Assembly: GCA_020047815.1 (NCBI GenBank)
Contig: JAIFNG010000021.1
Location: 1 to 64,000, forward strand
Direction of reading: 5' to 3'
Origin: Anaerolinea sp.
Lineage (GTDB): Bacteria; Chloroflexota; Anaerolineae; Anaerolineales; Villigracilaceae
DNA length: 64,000 nucleotides
The notes beneath the pieces are model-generated. The model did no database searches. It was not told the origin of the DNA and was given only the letters and a program-made list of their open reading frames with translations. A program made the translations under genes and the position numbers. Positions 9,344 through 18,937 of the stretch are shown here, one piece after another. The stretch's first letter is position 1, and each line of letters starts with the position of its first letter.

Positions 9344-10444
9344 TTAGGGACATCCATTCGCAAGATGTTCTTCAAAAGTCTTTGCGAAGGTGTGATAGCC
9401 AGGGTTATCACATGCAGCCTGAAAATAATAATAGGGCGAAACTTCAGGGAACGCGACCGCCCGCAGCGCTTCCAATCCAGGATTTGCTATGGGCGCAGGC
9501 GGTAAACCTGCATAAATATATGTGTTATACGGAGAGTCGATTTTTAGATCATCCAAGCCAAGCGGATTCGTCCACCATGTTTGATGGATCGAGTCGTAAC
9601 CAAGCGCGTATTGTACTGTGGGGTCGCTACCAAGAGTCATGCCGATATTCAAACGATTGATGAAAACAGATGCGATTAATGGCAACTCCTCATCATTGAT
9701 CGATTCGCGTTCGACTATCGACGCCAGTGTAACTGCCTGGTATACATCGAGGTTTTGCGCGGCAAAACCAGCCCGCATTTCATCACTCATATGCCAAACA
9801 AAGTTACGCGCAATAATTTCGAGAAGTTGATCGACTGTTGTGGAACGAGACAGGATATATGAGCCTGGCAATAAGAATCCTTCCATTGTGGAAGAAAAGG
9901 GTATATCGAGGACTGCAGGCGGTGCCTGCGAGGCAGTCACAAATATTTCAGGAGAAATATCCAGTCCCGATGTTGGTAGCGAAGCAGCGATCTCTTCCAT
10001 TCGCCAGCCCGGGAGAATTACGAAGCGGACATCGTCTGGAGTCGCATCCTGTAATTCATGGGCTGTATCGATGATCGACAAAGCAGGATTGAGGGTGTAA
10101 TCACCAGCCTGGATGGTAAGGTCAAGTCCTGTATAAACGACATAATCATAGAAAGCCTGTGCATCTGCAATGATTGAAGATTGCGCAAGTCTTGCAGCAA
10201 TAGAGGCGATTGATTCACCTTGCTCAATGCGAAAAGACAGGTCTACGCCATCTGGATAAAGCGACAAGGTAAGGACATCACCATGCAAAAGCAAACGCGC
10301 CGCATATTCAATACGTTCTGAAATGGAAAGTGAAGGCGCGGGAGGTCCATAAAGCAAGGATGCTCGGGAGGGAAAATGGATCAGCACAAGATAAATGCCT
10401 GCAAGAATAAAAAATGCAAGAAAAAAGAAGAAAATACGGCGCAT
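9344..10444 (-). CDS. mltG: Endolytic murein transglycosylase MltG
   Basis: 366 aa: a basic N-terminus and one membrane anchor (MRRIFFFFLAFFILAGIYL), then a LysM-like part and the YceG/MltG domain with ASIVERES (catalytic Glu), NRLNIGMTLGSDPTVQYALG and SPYNTYIYAGLPPAPIANPG. It cuts nascent glycan strands outside the membrane. It lies 57 bases after ruvX; mltG and ruvX are neighbours in many bacteria. A TTG 18 bases upstream could add six residues; neither start has a good Shine-Dalgarno. Confidence 0.92.
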   Translation of the reverse strand: MRRIFFFFLAFFILAGIYLVLIHFPSRASLLYGPPAPSLSISERIEYAARLLLHGDVLTLSLYPDGVDLSFRIEQGESIASIAARLAQSSIIADAQAFYDYVVYTGLDLTIQAGDYTLNPALSIIDTAHELQDATPDDVRFVILPGWRMEEIAASLPTSGLDISPEIFVTASQAPPAVLDIPFSSTMEGFLLPGSYILSRSTTVDQLLEIIARNFVWHMSDEMRAGFAAQNLDVYQAVTLASIVERESINDEELPLIASVFINRLNIGMTLGSDPTVQYALGYDSIHQTWWTNPLGLDDLKIDSPYNTYIYAGLPPAPIANPGLEALRAVAFPEVSPYYYFQAACDNPGYHTFAKTFEEHLANGCP

Positions 10445-10501
10445 AAGAGGAGGAATGACCAAGGGAATAAGAATGGGAAATTGTATGGATTATTGTCGAA
10501 T

Positions 10502-10924
10502 TTAATGATCCGTTTGTCTGCATTCTTCAAGATAGGATTGCAGGATTACTACGGCGGCGAATGCATCTTGATGGCCGGCGCGTTTTTTTCTTGACACGCC
10601 AAGCTGAATTCGTGCAGCACGCGCGTCCTGGGTACTAAAGGATTCGTCCCAGAGGACGATCGGAATATTGGTTTGCTTTTTCAATTCATCAGCGAAGCGA
10701 CCTGCACGACGGCCCGCAGGATTCGGATTTCCTTCATCGTCCAACGATTGCCCAATGATAATCAAAACCACATTGTTTTGGGCGGCAAGATCAGCCACCT
10801 GGGCGGCATCAATGGCACGCGAGATATGTTCAACTATCTTATGAGGCACGGCAATAGTTGCTGTTGCGTCACTAAGCGCAACACCAATTCGTTTTTCGCC
10901 GTGATCTACAGCAAGGATTCTCAT
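10502..10924 (-). CDS. ruvX: RuvX/YqgF Holliday-junction resolvase family
   Basis: A 140-aa RNase-H-fold protein of the YqgF family. MRILAVDHGEKRIGVALSD carries the first acidic residue, IIGQS the middle strand, DESFSTQDA the second, and RKKRAGHQDAFAAVVILQSYL the C-terminal motif with the last Asp. Members act as putative Holliday-junction resolvases or in rRNA 5'-end processing. Full length for the family. Probably co-transcribed with mltG. Confidence 0.93.
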   Translation of the reverse strand: MRILAVDHGEKRIGVALSDATATIAVPHKIVEHISRAIDAAQVADLAAQNNVVLIIIGQSLDDEGNPNPAGRRAGRFADELKKQTNIPIVLWDESFSTQDARAARIQLGVSRKKRAGHQDAFAAVVILQSYLEECRQTDH

Positions 10925-10995
10925 CAGTCTCCAGACCTATTCACACGAAGTAATATAATTAAGCACCAAGGACGCGGCCACATACCAAAATTGAC

Positions 10996-12480
10996 CTATT
11001 TCACCTGAACTGAAATATTAAAGGGGATTAATGGGAACCATTTCCACCACGCTGGGACAATGACAATTTTCGGCTTTTGGCGTAATGACAATTTGGATAC
11101 CAATTCGTCCTTAACTAACTCAGGTGTACGACCGCGCACGATGGAAAAGACTTGCATCTCATCCACCTCGCGAAGCAAGGTGCGCGTCACTTCCAACTCA
11201 AAATGGCTGATACCTGAATTATCAGTTGAGGGATCTGTGATGACTTTAAAGGATGGCAAAGCGGCTGCTTTAAAACCATTTTCCTCAGGTGCATTCAGCG
11301 TTGTAAGCGAAAGTTCTTTTAGATCATCATCCAAAACATAGCGCGCTGAAAATTCAACCTGCATAATTAAAACCAGTTTTTCCCCCCCCTCTCCAGGCGG
11401 CGGACTAAAAGTCTCTTCGATGATCTGCTTAACCTCCAACGTATCCATCAATAGCAGGTCAGTGGGATTAATCTGCGCTCTTAACTTGGCCTCCACTGTA
11501 TGGCGTAAATTATCCATGACCTCTTCACGTAATTTTGCACGGTCCTCATCATTTGGCCCGATGAGGCGCAAATGCCCCCCGCCTTTGAGGGGTTTTGGAT
11601 TTGTAACAGAAATAGTAAGTCCCAGCGAGCCCTCCACAATAGTGATCGTATCTGCCGCGACATTACCCTGCACACCCGCCTCCAGCGCTTCGGTGGGCAC
11701 GTCCACAAACTGATCAATACCTGCTGGCAGGCGTGTTTCATTCAAAGTTACAAAACGAGTGGAAGATTCGGTTGCAACCACTGTCCCAGCGGTAATAACC
11801 ACCTCATTCTGACTTAAATTCTTAAAACGCACGACGCCCTTTGCCTTGGATTTCGGCACGAAGATTTGACTCACAACGGTGAGCGACTGTTCCACGCTCG
11901 CATTCTCAGATATTGTATGTGCAGGAATCAAGCCAGTAACAGAGACAGACTCCGTCACTTCGCTTGCAGCGACTGGAATGACAACACTTTGATTCAGCGA
12001 TTCTGGATACAGAGTCAGCACCGCACGGGGAATAAAAAGACCTGCGATTGCCAAAACGGCTACGACTCCCACTGTAAAAGTGAACAAGCGTACAGGCAGC
12101 GAAGTACGCCAGGAGGATTCTTTTTGATAAATTGTTTCATGGATCCTTCTCAAATCACGACGTGGTTTTTTTGGGATCCGTCTGATTCTCGGGGCAGAAT
12201 CATTCCATTGGTCGCGTTGTGCCCTGGTTGTTGACACAAAGACCGGAATGCCCAGCGATTCTGCATCTCGTCTCACTTTTGCCCGGCGAGTGACGAGTCC
12301 AAGTTGAGCACCCAACGAGTCAGCATGGCGTTGCAGGACTTTTAAGTCCAGTATACGCAAAGTTACCTTTGCATATTTCGGCCAGACGAGCAATATACGC
12401 GGCGTCTTTGCCCACGATAATTTATCGCGGACAGAGATGAGATCATCGTGAGACTCAAGGGTGATGATTTGAGTTTTCAA
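10996..12480 (-). CDS. Baseplate-J/gp47-like membrane protein
   Basis: 494 aa. The first 120 residues are cytoplasmic and basic, one membrane helix lies at about 131-151, and the rest is extracytoplasmic. The outer part resembles baseplate J proteins (GVVRFKNLSQ, ITAGTVVATESSTRFVT, GVQGNVAADT, GLTISVTNPKPLKGG). Phage J proteins join in tail assembly, but this copy is membrane-anchored with no phage gene nearby, so its role is unknown. The start is TTG with AAGG seven bases upstream. It is followed by ruvX and mltG on the same strand. Confidence 0.7.
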   Translation of the reverse strand: MKTQIITLESHDDLISVRDKLSWAKTPRILLVWPKYAKVTLRILDLKVLQRHADSLGAQLGLVTRRAKVRRDAESLGIPVFVSTTRAQRDQWNDSAPRIRRIPKKPRRDLRRIHETIYQKESSWRTSLPVRLFTFTVGVVAVLAIAGLFIPRAVLTLYPESLNQSVVIPVAASEVTESVSVTGLIPAHTISENASVEQSLTVVSQIFVPKSKAKGVVRFKNLSQNEVVITAGTVVATESSTRFVTLNETRLPAGIDQFVDVPTEALEAGVQGNVAADTITIVEGSLGLTISVTNPKPLKGGGHLRLIGPNDEDRAKLREEVMDNLRHTVEAKLRAQINPTDLLLMDTLEVKQIIEETFSPPPGEGGEKLVLIMQVEFSARYVLDDDLKELSLTTLNAPEENGFKAAALPSFKVITDPSTDNSGISHFELEVTRTLLREVDEMQVFSIVRGRTPELVKDELVSKLSLRQKPKIVIVPAWWKWFPLIPFNISVQVK

Positions 12481-12534
12481 CCTTTAACCTTGATAAACAG
12501 AAAAACAGAGAAAAACTGACCTTTCATCCCTGGA

Positions 12535-13680
12535 TCAAAAGCCCCTGGCTTTTTGCACCAAACCAGGCAGTATTTTCAAAAATAAATCAACATGCTCGGG
12601 TATCGAATCAACTCCCAGGGTGATCCGTAAAGATCCCAATGCCCAATCTCGTGAATAACCAAGCGATGAAATCACTTCACTCGGTTCTGGGTTGCCTGTT
12701 TTGCATGCTGAGCCGGAGGAACAGGCGAAACCTGCTGAATCAAGCATTTGTATAAGCAGGTTGCCATCCACATTCTTGAAAACAAAAGAGGCGTGGTTGG
12801 GCAGCCGGTTTTCGGGATGACCAGTCAATTTTGAATCCGGAATATCTTCAAGCACGCGTCCAATGATATGATCGCGAAATGGCTTGACATGCGCTGTACG
12901 TTCTTCCCGTTCTTCGGCAGCAAGACGCAATGCTTCGGCAAATCCAACGATGTATGGAATATTTTGGGTGCCAGCCCGCAAGCCAAATTCCTGCCCCCCG
13001 CCTGTCAGATGTGGCATAAGTCCCACTCCCTTGCGAACATATAACACCCCAACTCCTTTAGGACCGTAAAATTTATGTCCGCCAAGTGACATCAAATCCA
13101 CACCCAATAATTCGACATTCACATCCAAATAAGCAGCAGCTTGGACAGCATCAGTATGGAATGGAATGTTACTACTGTGCGCGGTTACAGCAAGCTCTGT
13201 AATTGGGTTGATCGTACCGATTTCATTATTGGCGTACATCACAGAGACCAAAGCGGCGTCATTACAAACCGCCCTGGCCAAGGAATCGGAAGTGACTGCG
13301 CCATGCTCGTCCAAATCCAACCATTTAAGCAGAAACCCATATTCTTTTTCGAGCTGTGTGGCTGTTTTACTAACCGCATGATGCTCATTATTTGCCGTTA
13401 GAATCCACTTTTTTCCAAAATTTTTCCTTTTTTCAAACGCAGAACCGCGAAGCGCGAGGTTGTCTGATTCAGAACCACAGGATGTGAAGATGATTTCCTC
13501 TGGTCTGCAATGAAGCACATCAGCAACTTTCTCACGCGCATCATCCAACGCGGATTCGGCTTTCTGTCCGTAGCGGTGGATTGATGATGGATTACCATAT
13601 GATTCACGAAAGTACGGAATCATGGCATTCAGGACGCGTTTGTCTACTGGAGTAGTGGCGGCATAATCAAGATAAATCAT
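12535..13680 (-). CDS. Cysteine desulfurase (NifS/IscS family)
   Basis: A 381-aa PLP enzyme that moves sulfur from cysteine for iron-sulfur clusters or thio-modification. It begins MIYLDYAATTPV, typical for the family, and shows NNEIGTINPI, the PLP lysine in SLGGHKFYGPKGVG, and the catalytic cysteine in ACSSGSACKTG (the longer loop of the NifS/IscS group). An in-frame extension upstream to 13767 does not match the family start. No iscU or mnmA is adjacent. Confidence 0.93.
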   Translation of the reverse strand: MIYLDYAATTPVDKRVLNAMIPYFRESYGNPSSIHRYGQKAESALDDAREKVADVLHCRPEEIIFTSCGSESDNLALRGSAFEKRKNFGKKWILTANNEHHAVSKTATQLEKEYGFLLKWLDLDEHGAVTSDSLARAVCNDAALVSVMYANNEIGTINPITELAVTAHSSNIPFHTDAVQAAAYLDVNVELLGVDLMSLGGHKFYGPKGVGVLYVRKGVGLMPHLTGGGQEFGLRAGTQNIPYIVGFAEALRLAAEEREERTAHVKPFRDHIIGRVLEDIPDSKLTGHPENRLPNHASFVFKNVDGNLLIQMLDSAGFACSSGSACKTGNPEPSEVISSLGYSRDWALGSLRITLGVDSIPEHVDLFLKILPGLVQKARGF

Positions 13681-13829
13681 AACAGGGATTATAGCAAACA
13701 ATTTTGCTGGAGTGATAAAATAGGTATTGATAAAAAACTCAGCTAAAGTCAGTTTTGGGCAGTCCAAGCTTAAGGAATTGGCTGGAATAATGACCGATTC
13801 AAAAATTATTTATATACACAGGTGGCTTT

Positions 13830-14819
13830 ATGGACTCTTTTCTAAACTTCCTAAATACAGCAGAACTCGATATGCTAACAAAAACTCCTGGCATCACGCG
13901 AGTCATTGCAGGAAATATTATTGCGGCAAGGCCATTTGAATCAGTAGACGACTGCCTTAATGTGCATGGCATGGGAAAGAACCTGCTCACACGAATACAG
14001 GCCACTTTTGAAGACAGGGTAAAAGCACAAGGGACCAGAGCCATGATCCAAGTTGAACAGGAAATACCTCCCCCCATTGAAAAGAGTGCGCCTTTACAAG
14101 ACTCTCCTAAAAATCAGGATTCATTCCCATCGCGACTGGGTAAAGCATTCCTTTTTTTTATTAGAGCATTGTTTCGGCTGGTCGCAATTCTGATAGTTAT
14201 TGGTGGTATGGGAGCAGCGCTGTATTATGGTTTGCCATACATCAACCAAAAAGTACTGGTACCCCTCGAGCAAAATAGTGCAGATATCAGGAAAGTCGAA
14301 ACCGATATGAATGCAATAAGAGCGGATCTCGATGAAACAAAAACACGAGTGGATGCGCTGGAAAAATCTATTGAAGCTCACACCGCATCACTCACCAAGC
14401 TGGATGAAATACAGGTTGCACTCGAGAGTAAGATCCAAATAAGCCAGGATGACACTCTGCTGCAGTTAAAATCTGAAGTGATGTTAACACGCACATTGGA
14501 TATGATCGGACGTGCCCGGTTATACCTGGCACAAAGCAATTTTGGGTTGGCACGCGAAGATGTGAAAGCTGCGCACGACTTGCTGATCGAATTAAAAAGC
14601 AATCCGGACGATCAAATGTTAAGTCAGGCAATTGCTCGGTTGGATCTGGCACTTGACAACCTGCCTGCCTATCCGGTAATCGCCGCTGGTGACTTGGAGA
14701 TTGCATGGCAAATATTACTAAGTGGTGTGCACCCCATGACCTCAATGCCTGACCCAACAAATACAAGCCCACAAACTGCAGAGCCGCCCCTGAAAGCAAC
14801 TCCGACAGCGGTACCGTAA
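13830..14819 (+). CDS. HhH-domain membrane protein with coiled coil, unknown function
   Basis: 329 aa, not a named family that I recognise. Residues about 8-60 hold a ComEA-like helix-hairpin-helix pair (TPGITRVIAGNIIAARPF, LNVHGMGKNLLTRIQ), usually DNA-binding. One membrane helix is at about 108-133. Residues 140-190 are a predicted coiled coil with heptad charge patterns, followed by a helical part (TLDMIGRARLYLAQSNFGLAR) and a Pro/Thr-rich tail. The N-terminus is most likely cytoplasmic. AGGTGG precedes the start. It is just upstream of the phosphohexomutase. Confidence 0.65.
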   Translation: MDSFLNFLNTAELDMLTKTPGITRVIAGNIIAARPFESVDDCLNVHGMGKNLLTRIQATFEDRVKAQGTRAMIQVEQEIPPPIEKSAPLQDSPKNQDSFPSRLGKAFLFFIRALFRLVAILIVIGGMGAALYYGLPYINQKVLVPLEQNSADIRKVETDMNAIRADLDETKTRVDALEKSIEAHTASLTKLDEIQVALESKIQISQDDTLLQLKSEVMLTRTLDMIGRARLYLAQSNFGLAREDVKAAHDLLIELKSNPDDQMLSQAIARLDLALDNLPAYPVIAAGDLEIAWQILLSGVHPMTSMPDPTNTSPQTAEPPLKATPTAVP

Positions 14820-14856
14820 ATAAATAAGCCGGGTGGCGGGTCATATCTTTCTCGGA

Positions 14857-14865
14857 TGTTATAAT
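14857..14865 (+). promoter_or_regulatory. Extended -10 promoter of the phosphohexomutase gene
   Basis: TGT followed by a perfect TATAAT forms an extended -10 element 32 bases before the start codon; no -35 match is visible. Confidence 0.45.
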
Positions 14866-14897
14866 CCTTATGTAATTAATTTTCAGGAGAATATTCA

Positions 14898-16328
14898 ATG
14901 GCACAAAAAATTAAGTTTGGTACAGACGGCTGGCGCGGAGTTATTGCAGAGGATTACACATTCGATAATGTCCGGCGCTGCGCACAGGGCTTTGCAAACT
15001 ACATGCTGGCACAGGGTAAAAAAGGACAATTCGTCGTTGTTGGCCATGACATGCGGTTTGGCAGTGAGCATTTTGCCGCGGCCGTTGCCGAAGTACTTGC
15101 AGGCAACGACTTGAAGGTTTACTTGACCCAGGAGGCCACACCAACCCCTGTCATTGCTTATGCAGTTGTAAACAAGAAAGCCGCTGGCGCTGTGAATGTC
15201 ACCGCCAGCCACAATCCCCCAAGTGATAATGGATTCAAAGTGCGCAATGAAACCGGCGGCGCGATCGACCCTGAAGGATTGAATCAGATCGAAGCCTCCA
15301 TTCCTGATGATGTTTTAAATGTTAAAAGGATAAAGTTCAATGTTGGCGTTGAGCAAGGGATAATCGTTAAATTTGATGCCGCTACGCCATACATTGAACA
15401 TCTCACAAATGACAGACTTATCGATCTCCAACCGATCAAAGACGCCGGATTAACCGTCATGGTGGATTCCATGTGGGGGAATGGCATGGGTTGGTTCCCT
15501 CGTTTACTGGCTGGTGGAAAAACTCGTGTGATTGAAATCCATAACGAACGCAATCCATCATTTCCCGAAATGAAGCGCCCTGAACCCATCCGCCCTAATA
15601 TTGATGTTGGATTAAAAGCCACTGTCGAGAACAAAGCCGACGTACTCCTGATCCTGGATGGAGATGCTGACCGTTGTGGTATCGGAGATGAGAATGGTGA
15701 GTTTATTAACCAGCTACGTGTATTTGGTTTGCTGGCTTATTACATGCTTGATGTCCGCGGCGAACGCGGTGATATTGTGAAGACCCTCTCCACAACCAAC
15801 ATGCTCAATAAACTCGGTGAAGCCTACGGCGTACCTGTCCATGAGACAGGTGTGGGCTTTAAATTTGTTGCACCAAAAATGACCGAGACCAATGCTCTCA
15901 TTGGTGGAGAAGAATCGGGCGGATATGCCTTCCGTGGCAATGTGCCAGAGCGCGACGGCATCCTGGCTGGTTTGTATATACTCGATTTTATGGTCAAAAC
16001 TGGCAAGAAACCTACCGAGTTGCTCAAAGACCTTTTTGCCAAAGTCGGAGGTGAATATTTCTATGATCGTGTGGATAGTCCTTTTAGCGGTGATCCTGAT
16101 GTGCGCAAGAAGATCATCATGGACAACAACCCGAAAACTCTTGGCGGCTTGAAAGTGACCGAACTGATCACCGTGGATGGCTTTCAATTCAAACTTGAAG
16201 ATGGCGGTTGGATGTTGATTCGCTTCTCAGGCACAGAGCCCATCCTGCGCGTTTACACCGAAACCCGACACAAAGACAAGGTCAAGGCGATTTTAGATGA
16301 TGGCTTGAGGGTTGCCGGAATAAAGTAA
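14898..16328 (+). CDS. Phosphoglucomutase / phosphomannomutase
   Basis: A 476-aa alpha-D-phosphohexomutase. All four active-site loops are present: the phosphoserine loop [12 protein letters not shown], the metal loop DGDADRCG, the sugar loop [12 protein letters not shown], and the phosphate loop [12 protein letters not shown]. It interconverts hexose-1- and hexose-6-phosphates, feeding glycogen and wall precursors. The AGGAG upstream supports the start. Whether glucose, mannose or glucosamine phosphate is preferred cannot be read from the motifs; GEESGG is often a glucose/mannose marker. A strong terminator follows. Confidence 0.92.
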   Translation: MAQKIKFGTDGWRGVIAEDYTFDNVRRCAQGFANYMLAQGKKGQFVVVGHDMRFGSEHFAAAVAEVLAGNDLKVYLTQEATPTPVIAYAVVNKKAAGAVNVTASHNPPSDNGFKVRNETGGAIDPEGLNQIEASIPDDVLNVKRIKFNVGVEQGIIVKFDAATPYIEHLTNDRLIDLQPIKDAGLTVMVDSMWGNGMGWFPRLLAGGKTRVIEIHNERNPSFPEMKRPEPIRPNIDVGLKATVENKADVLLILDGDADRCGIGDENGEFINQLRVFGLLAYYMLDVRGERGDIVKTLSTTNMLNKLGEAYGVPVHETGVGFKFVAPKMTETNALIGGEESGGYAFRGNVPERDGILAGLYILDFMVKTGKKPTELLKDLFAKVGGEYFYDRVDSPFSGDPDVRKKIIMDNNPKTLGGLKVTELITVDGFQFKLEDGGWMLIRFSGTEPILRVYTETRHKDKVKAILDDGLRVAGIK

Positions 16329-16388
16329 TTTATTTTTCGTTTGCAGATTGATTGCGCTTGTTCCATACGAACAAGTTGGCAAAACACA

Positions 16389-16439
16389 TGAACAAGGAAA
16401 ATCGCCGTCAGAAAAAATAACGGCGATTTTCCTTGTTCA
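16389..16439 (+). terminator. 20-bp perfect hairpin after the phosphohexomutase gene
   Basis: Arms 16389-16408 and 16420-16439 with an 11-base A-rich loop, perfectly complementary. It resembles the stem of the element at 20520-20607 (13 of 14 bases shared in one arm). Confidence 0.65.
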
Positions 16440-16513
16440 ACAACCAAATGGAAGCAAGCACATTTTATTTCAACGTGGACAATATAACATGTGATGCAAT
16501 TCATCCTTTTCCC

Positions 16514-17335
16514 ATGAAACTTACCGACACTCACTGCCATCTTGACTATCATAAATTCAATGAAGACCGCGATGCGGTGATTCAGCGCGCAACAGACTTG
16601 GGATTGATTCGGCTGCTTGTGCCAGGACTCGACGACAAATCAAGCGCGGCAGCAGTTCGGCTGGCAGAATCTAACCCAAGCGTATATGCAGCGGTAGGCT
16701 TCCACCCTACTGATTTGGAAAAATTCTCAGAAGAAACATTTCAAAAAGTAATTGAACTTGCTTGCCATCCAAAAGTAGTTGCCGTGGGAGAGATCGGTCT
16801 GGACTACTATTGGATAAGGGAAAGCGGAAAACGCGCCTTTCAGCGCGAATCCCTAAAAAAACAATTATTATTGGCAAAAGAAGTGAATAAACCTGTTATC
16901 ATCCACATGCGCGAAGAAAATGATGCGTGGCTTGGCGCAGCATCACAAGAACTACTCGAAATTTTGGAAGAATGGCAAAGTGGTTTGCGGGGCGGACTTG
17001 CTGAAAATCCTGGTGTACTTCATTCTTTCAATGGCAACCTTGATACCGCAAAAAAGGCATTGGCGCTGAATTTTTACATAGGCATCACCGGCCCCATAAC
17101 CTACAAAAATGCGGTGGAAAAACGCAACATGGTCAGGCAACTGCCGGTCGAAAAAATACTGATTGAAACCGACTCTCCCTTCCTGGCTCCTGTGCCATTT
17201 CGTGGCAAAAGAAACGAACCTGCCTATGTTCATCATATTGCTGATAAAATAGCAGAAATCCATTCCAAAAACCCTGCTGAGATCGCCGCCCTTACCACAA
17301 CCAATGCGGCTCATCTTTTTGCATGGGGAGACTGA
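16514..17335 (+). CDS. tatD: TatD-family metal-dependent hydrolase
   Basis: 273 aa. TIM-barrel amidohydrolase motifs are complete: TDTHCHLD, GEIGLDYYW, VIIHMRE, HSFNG, and ETDSPFLAPVPFRGKRNEP. TatD proteins are Mg-dependent DNA exonucleases or deacylases in the cytoplasm. The start at 16514 matches the family N-terminus MKLTDTHCH; longer in-frame starts do not. No Shine-Dalgarno is visible. The next gene starts two bases after the stop. Confidence 0.92.
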   Translation: MKLTDTHCHLDYHKFNEDRDAVIQRATDLGLIRLLVPGLDDKSSAAAVRLAESNPSVYAAVGFHPTDLEKFSEETFQKVIELACHPKVVAVGEIGLDYYWIRESGKRAFQRESLKKQLLLAKEVNKPVIIHMREENDAWLGAASQELLEILEEWQSGLRGGLAENPGVLHSFNGNLDTAKKALALNFYIGITGPITYKNAVEKRNMVRQLPVEKILIETDSPFLAPVPFRGKRNEPAYVHHIADKIAEIHSKNPAEIAALTTTNAAHLFAWGD

Positions 17336-17336
17336 T

Positions 17337-18302
17337 TTGAACGCGGTAACTTTTCTATCACCTGTAACAGAAGAAATAAAACTCGTTGAAGAACGAATGC
17401 GGAGCCAGGCGGATGAATCACATGCCGACCTGCGTGCTGCCCTGGAACATTTGCTCGCTGCGGGAGGCAAGCGTATCCGCCCCACCCTAAGCCTGCTTGT
17501 TGGAAACATGCTGGGCGCGCCCCTGGAAAAAGTCGTGACCCTTGGAGCGGCAGTGGAACTTTTACACACTGCAACCCTGGTGCATGACGACCTGATTGAC
17601 GGTTCATTACTTCGGCGCGGCATGGCTACATTGAATGCACGGTGGTCTCCACCTGCCACCGTTCTGACAGGAGACTTCCTGTTTGCGCGTGCAGCAAAAC
17701 TTGCCGCAGAAACAGACCATCTGCCCTTAATGAAATTATTCTCTGAAACGCTGGCAACCATCGTCAACGGAGAATTGACGCAAATGTTTACTTCGCGTGG
17801 TTTGATCAACCGTGATAATTACTATAAACGGATTTATGCCAAAACCGCCTCACTTTTTGAAATGACTTCGCGTGCAGCAGCCATGGTCAGCCCGGTGGAC
17901 GACACTGTGATTGAATCCATGCGCGATTTTGGATATCAGATCGGCATGGCATTTCAAATTGTAGATGACATCCTGGATTTCAACGGTGAACAGGCAGCGG
18001 TCGGCAAACCACTCGGTTCAGACCTGCATAATGGTCTCGTCACTCTCCCAGCCATTTACTTTGCCGAGGCTAATTCGAACGATCCAGACATCCAATCACT
18101 GCCCAGTGGGGGATGGACTCATACAGTGAACATGACGCGCCTCGTCGAAAGCATCCGCGCCAGTAATTCATCTAAGCAAGCCATGTGTGAAGCTGAACAA
18201 CACGTTGAGAAAGCCCTTGGGATACTCAACACCATGGAACCCTGTGCCGAACGTGACGCACTGGAAAACCTTGCAAAATATATTGTAGATAGAAAGGTTT
18301 AA
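17337..18302 (+). CDS. Polyprenyl diphosphate synthase
   Basis: A 321-aa trans-isoprenyl diphosphate synthase. Both aspartate-rich motifs are present: VHDDLIDGSLLRRG and QIVDDILDFNG, plus GGKRIRP near the N-terminus. It extends isoprenyl diphosphates to make the side chain of quinones. The start is TTG at 17337, chosen because GGGGAG lies six bases upstream and it directly follows the tatD stop; an ATG inside tatD is less likely. The menC gene at 49.6 kb suggests menaquinone as the end product. Confidence 0.9.
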   Translation: MNAVTFLSPVTEEIKLVEERMRSQADESHADLRAALEHLLAAGGKRIRPTLSLLVGNMLGAPLEKVVTLGAAVELLHTATLVHDDLIDGSLLRRGMATLNARWSPPATVLTGDFLFARAAKLAAETDHLPLMKLFSETLATIVNGELTQMFTSRGLINRDNYYKRIYAKTASLFEMTSRAAAMVSPVDDTVIESMRDFGYQIGMAFQIVDDILDFNGEQAAVGKPLGSDLHNGLVTLPAIYFAEANSNDPDIQSLPSGGWTHTVNMTRLVESIRASNSSKQAMCEAEQHVEKALGILNTMEPCAERDALENLAKYIVDRKV

Positions 18303-18361
18303 TGGGTTCCATTGTCACTTTACTGATTTCTTTCATCCTTCATAACTAATTCCTTCTCATT

Positions 18362-18868
18362 ATGACAAACCCACGCAAACCCTTCCGCATTAACGTCGGC
18401 TTTATCGTCCACGAGGAGATCGGACGCAATCATGATTTTCCATTTGCATTCGACAACATCACCCTTGGCGACGATCTTGAATTACGTAACTTTGATGGAA
18501 TAATAAATATTGGCAGAACGCCGCAAGGCTTGGTCGTCCAGGCGGATTTTTCTGCTGAATTGACTCTTGAATGTGTACGTTGCCTGACCGAGTACGAACA
18601 CGAACTCGACTGGTCATTCACCGAACTGTATGCATTTGATAATCGCTCCGAGACTGAATCGGGTCTGATTCTCCCCGAAGATGCACAAATTGACCTTGCA
18701 GACCTCCTGCGGGAATATGCCTTGCTCGAGGTGCCGATCAGCCCAATCTGTAAACCTGACTGTCAAGGACTGTGCGCTGAGTGTGGTCAGAATCTGAATG
18801 AGAAGGATTGCGGTCACAAGCCAATCGAACCTGATTTGCCATTTGATAAACTCAAAGACCTGCTTTAA
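18362..18868 (+). CDS. YceD/DUF177 family protein
   Basis: 168 aa with the YceD (DUF177) pattern: LECVRCLTEYEHEL in the middle and the C-terminal cysteine cluster CKPDCQGLCAECGQNLNEKDC. YceD is linked to 23S rRNA maturation and is usually followed by rpmF (ribosomal protein L32). Here the left end of a putative mobile element begins 10 bases after the stop, and no rpmF is found on the other side of it. Confidence 0.85.
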   Translation: MTNPRKPFRINVGFIVHEEIGRNHDFPFAFDNITLGDDLELRNFDGIINIGRTPQGLVVQADFSAELTLECVRCLTEYEHELDWSFTELYAFDNRSETESGLILPEDAQIDLADLLREYALLEVPISPICKPDCQGLCAECGQNLNEKDCGHKPIEPDLPFDKLKDLL

Positions 18869-18877
18869 AACCCGAAC

Positions 18878-18892
18878 AAAGTGACAAGTACC
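18878..18892 (+). repeat. Left terminal inverted repeat
   Basis: AAAGTGACAAGTACC; the right end read on the other strand is AAAGTGACAATAACC, so 13 of 15 bases match with the first ten identical. Confidence 0.55.
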
Positions 18893-18937
18893 ATTTAATA
18901 CCTAAAAAATGAAATGCTTGTACAAAAAGCAAGGAAG

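Noticed and set aside
15714-16187. 157-aa frame on the minus strand inside the phosphohexomutase gene
   Set aside because: It is antisense to a gene with intact active-site motifs and shows no family signature; a chance frame.
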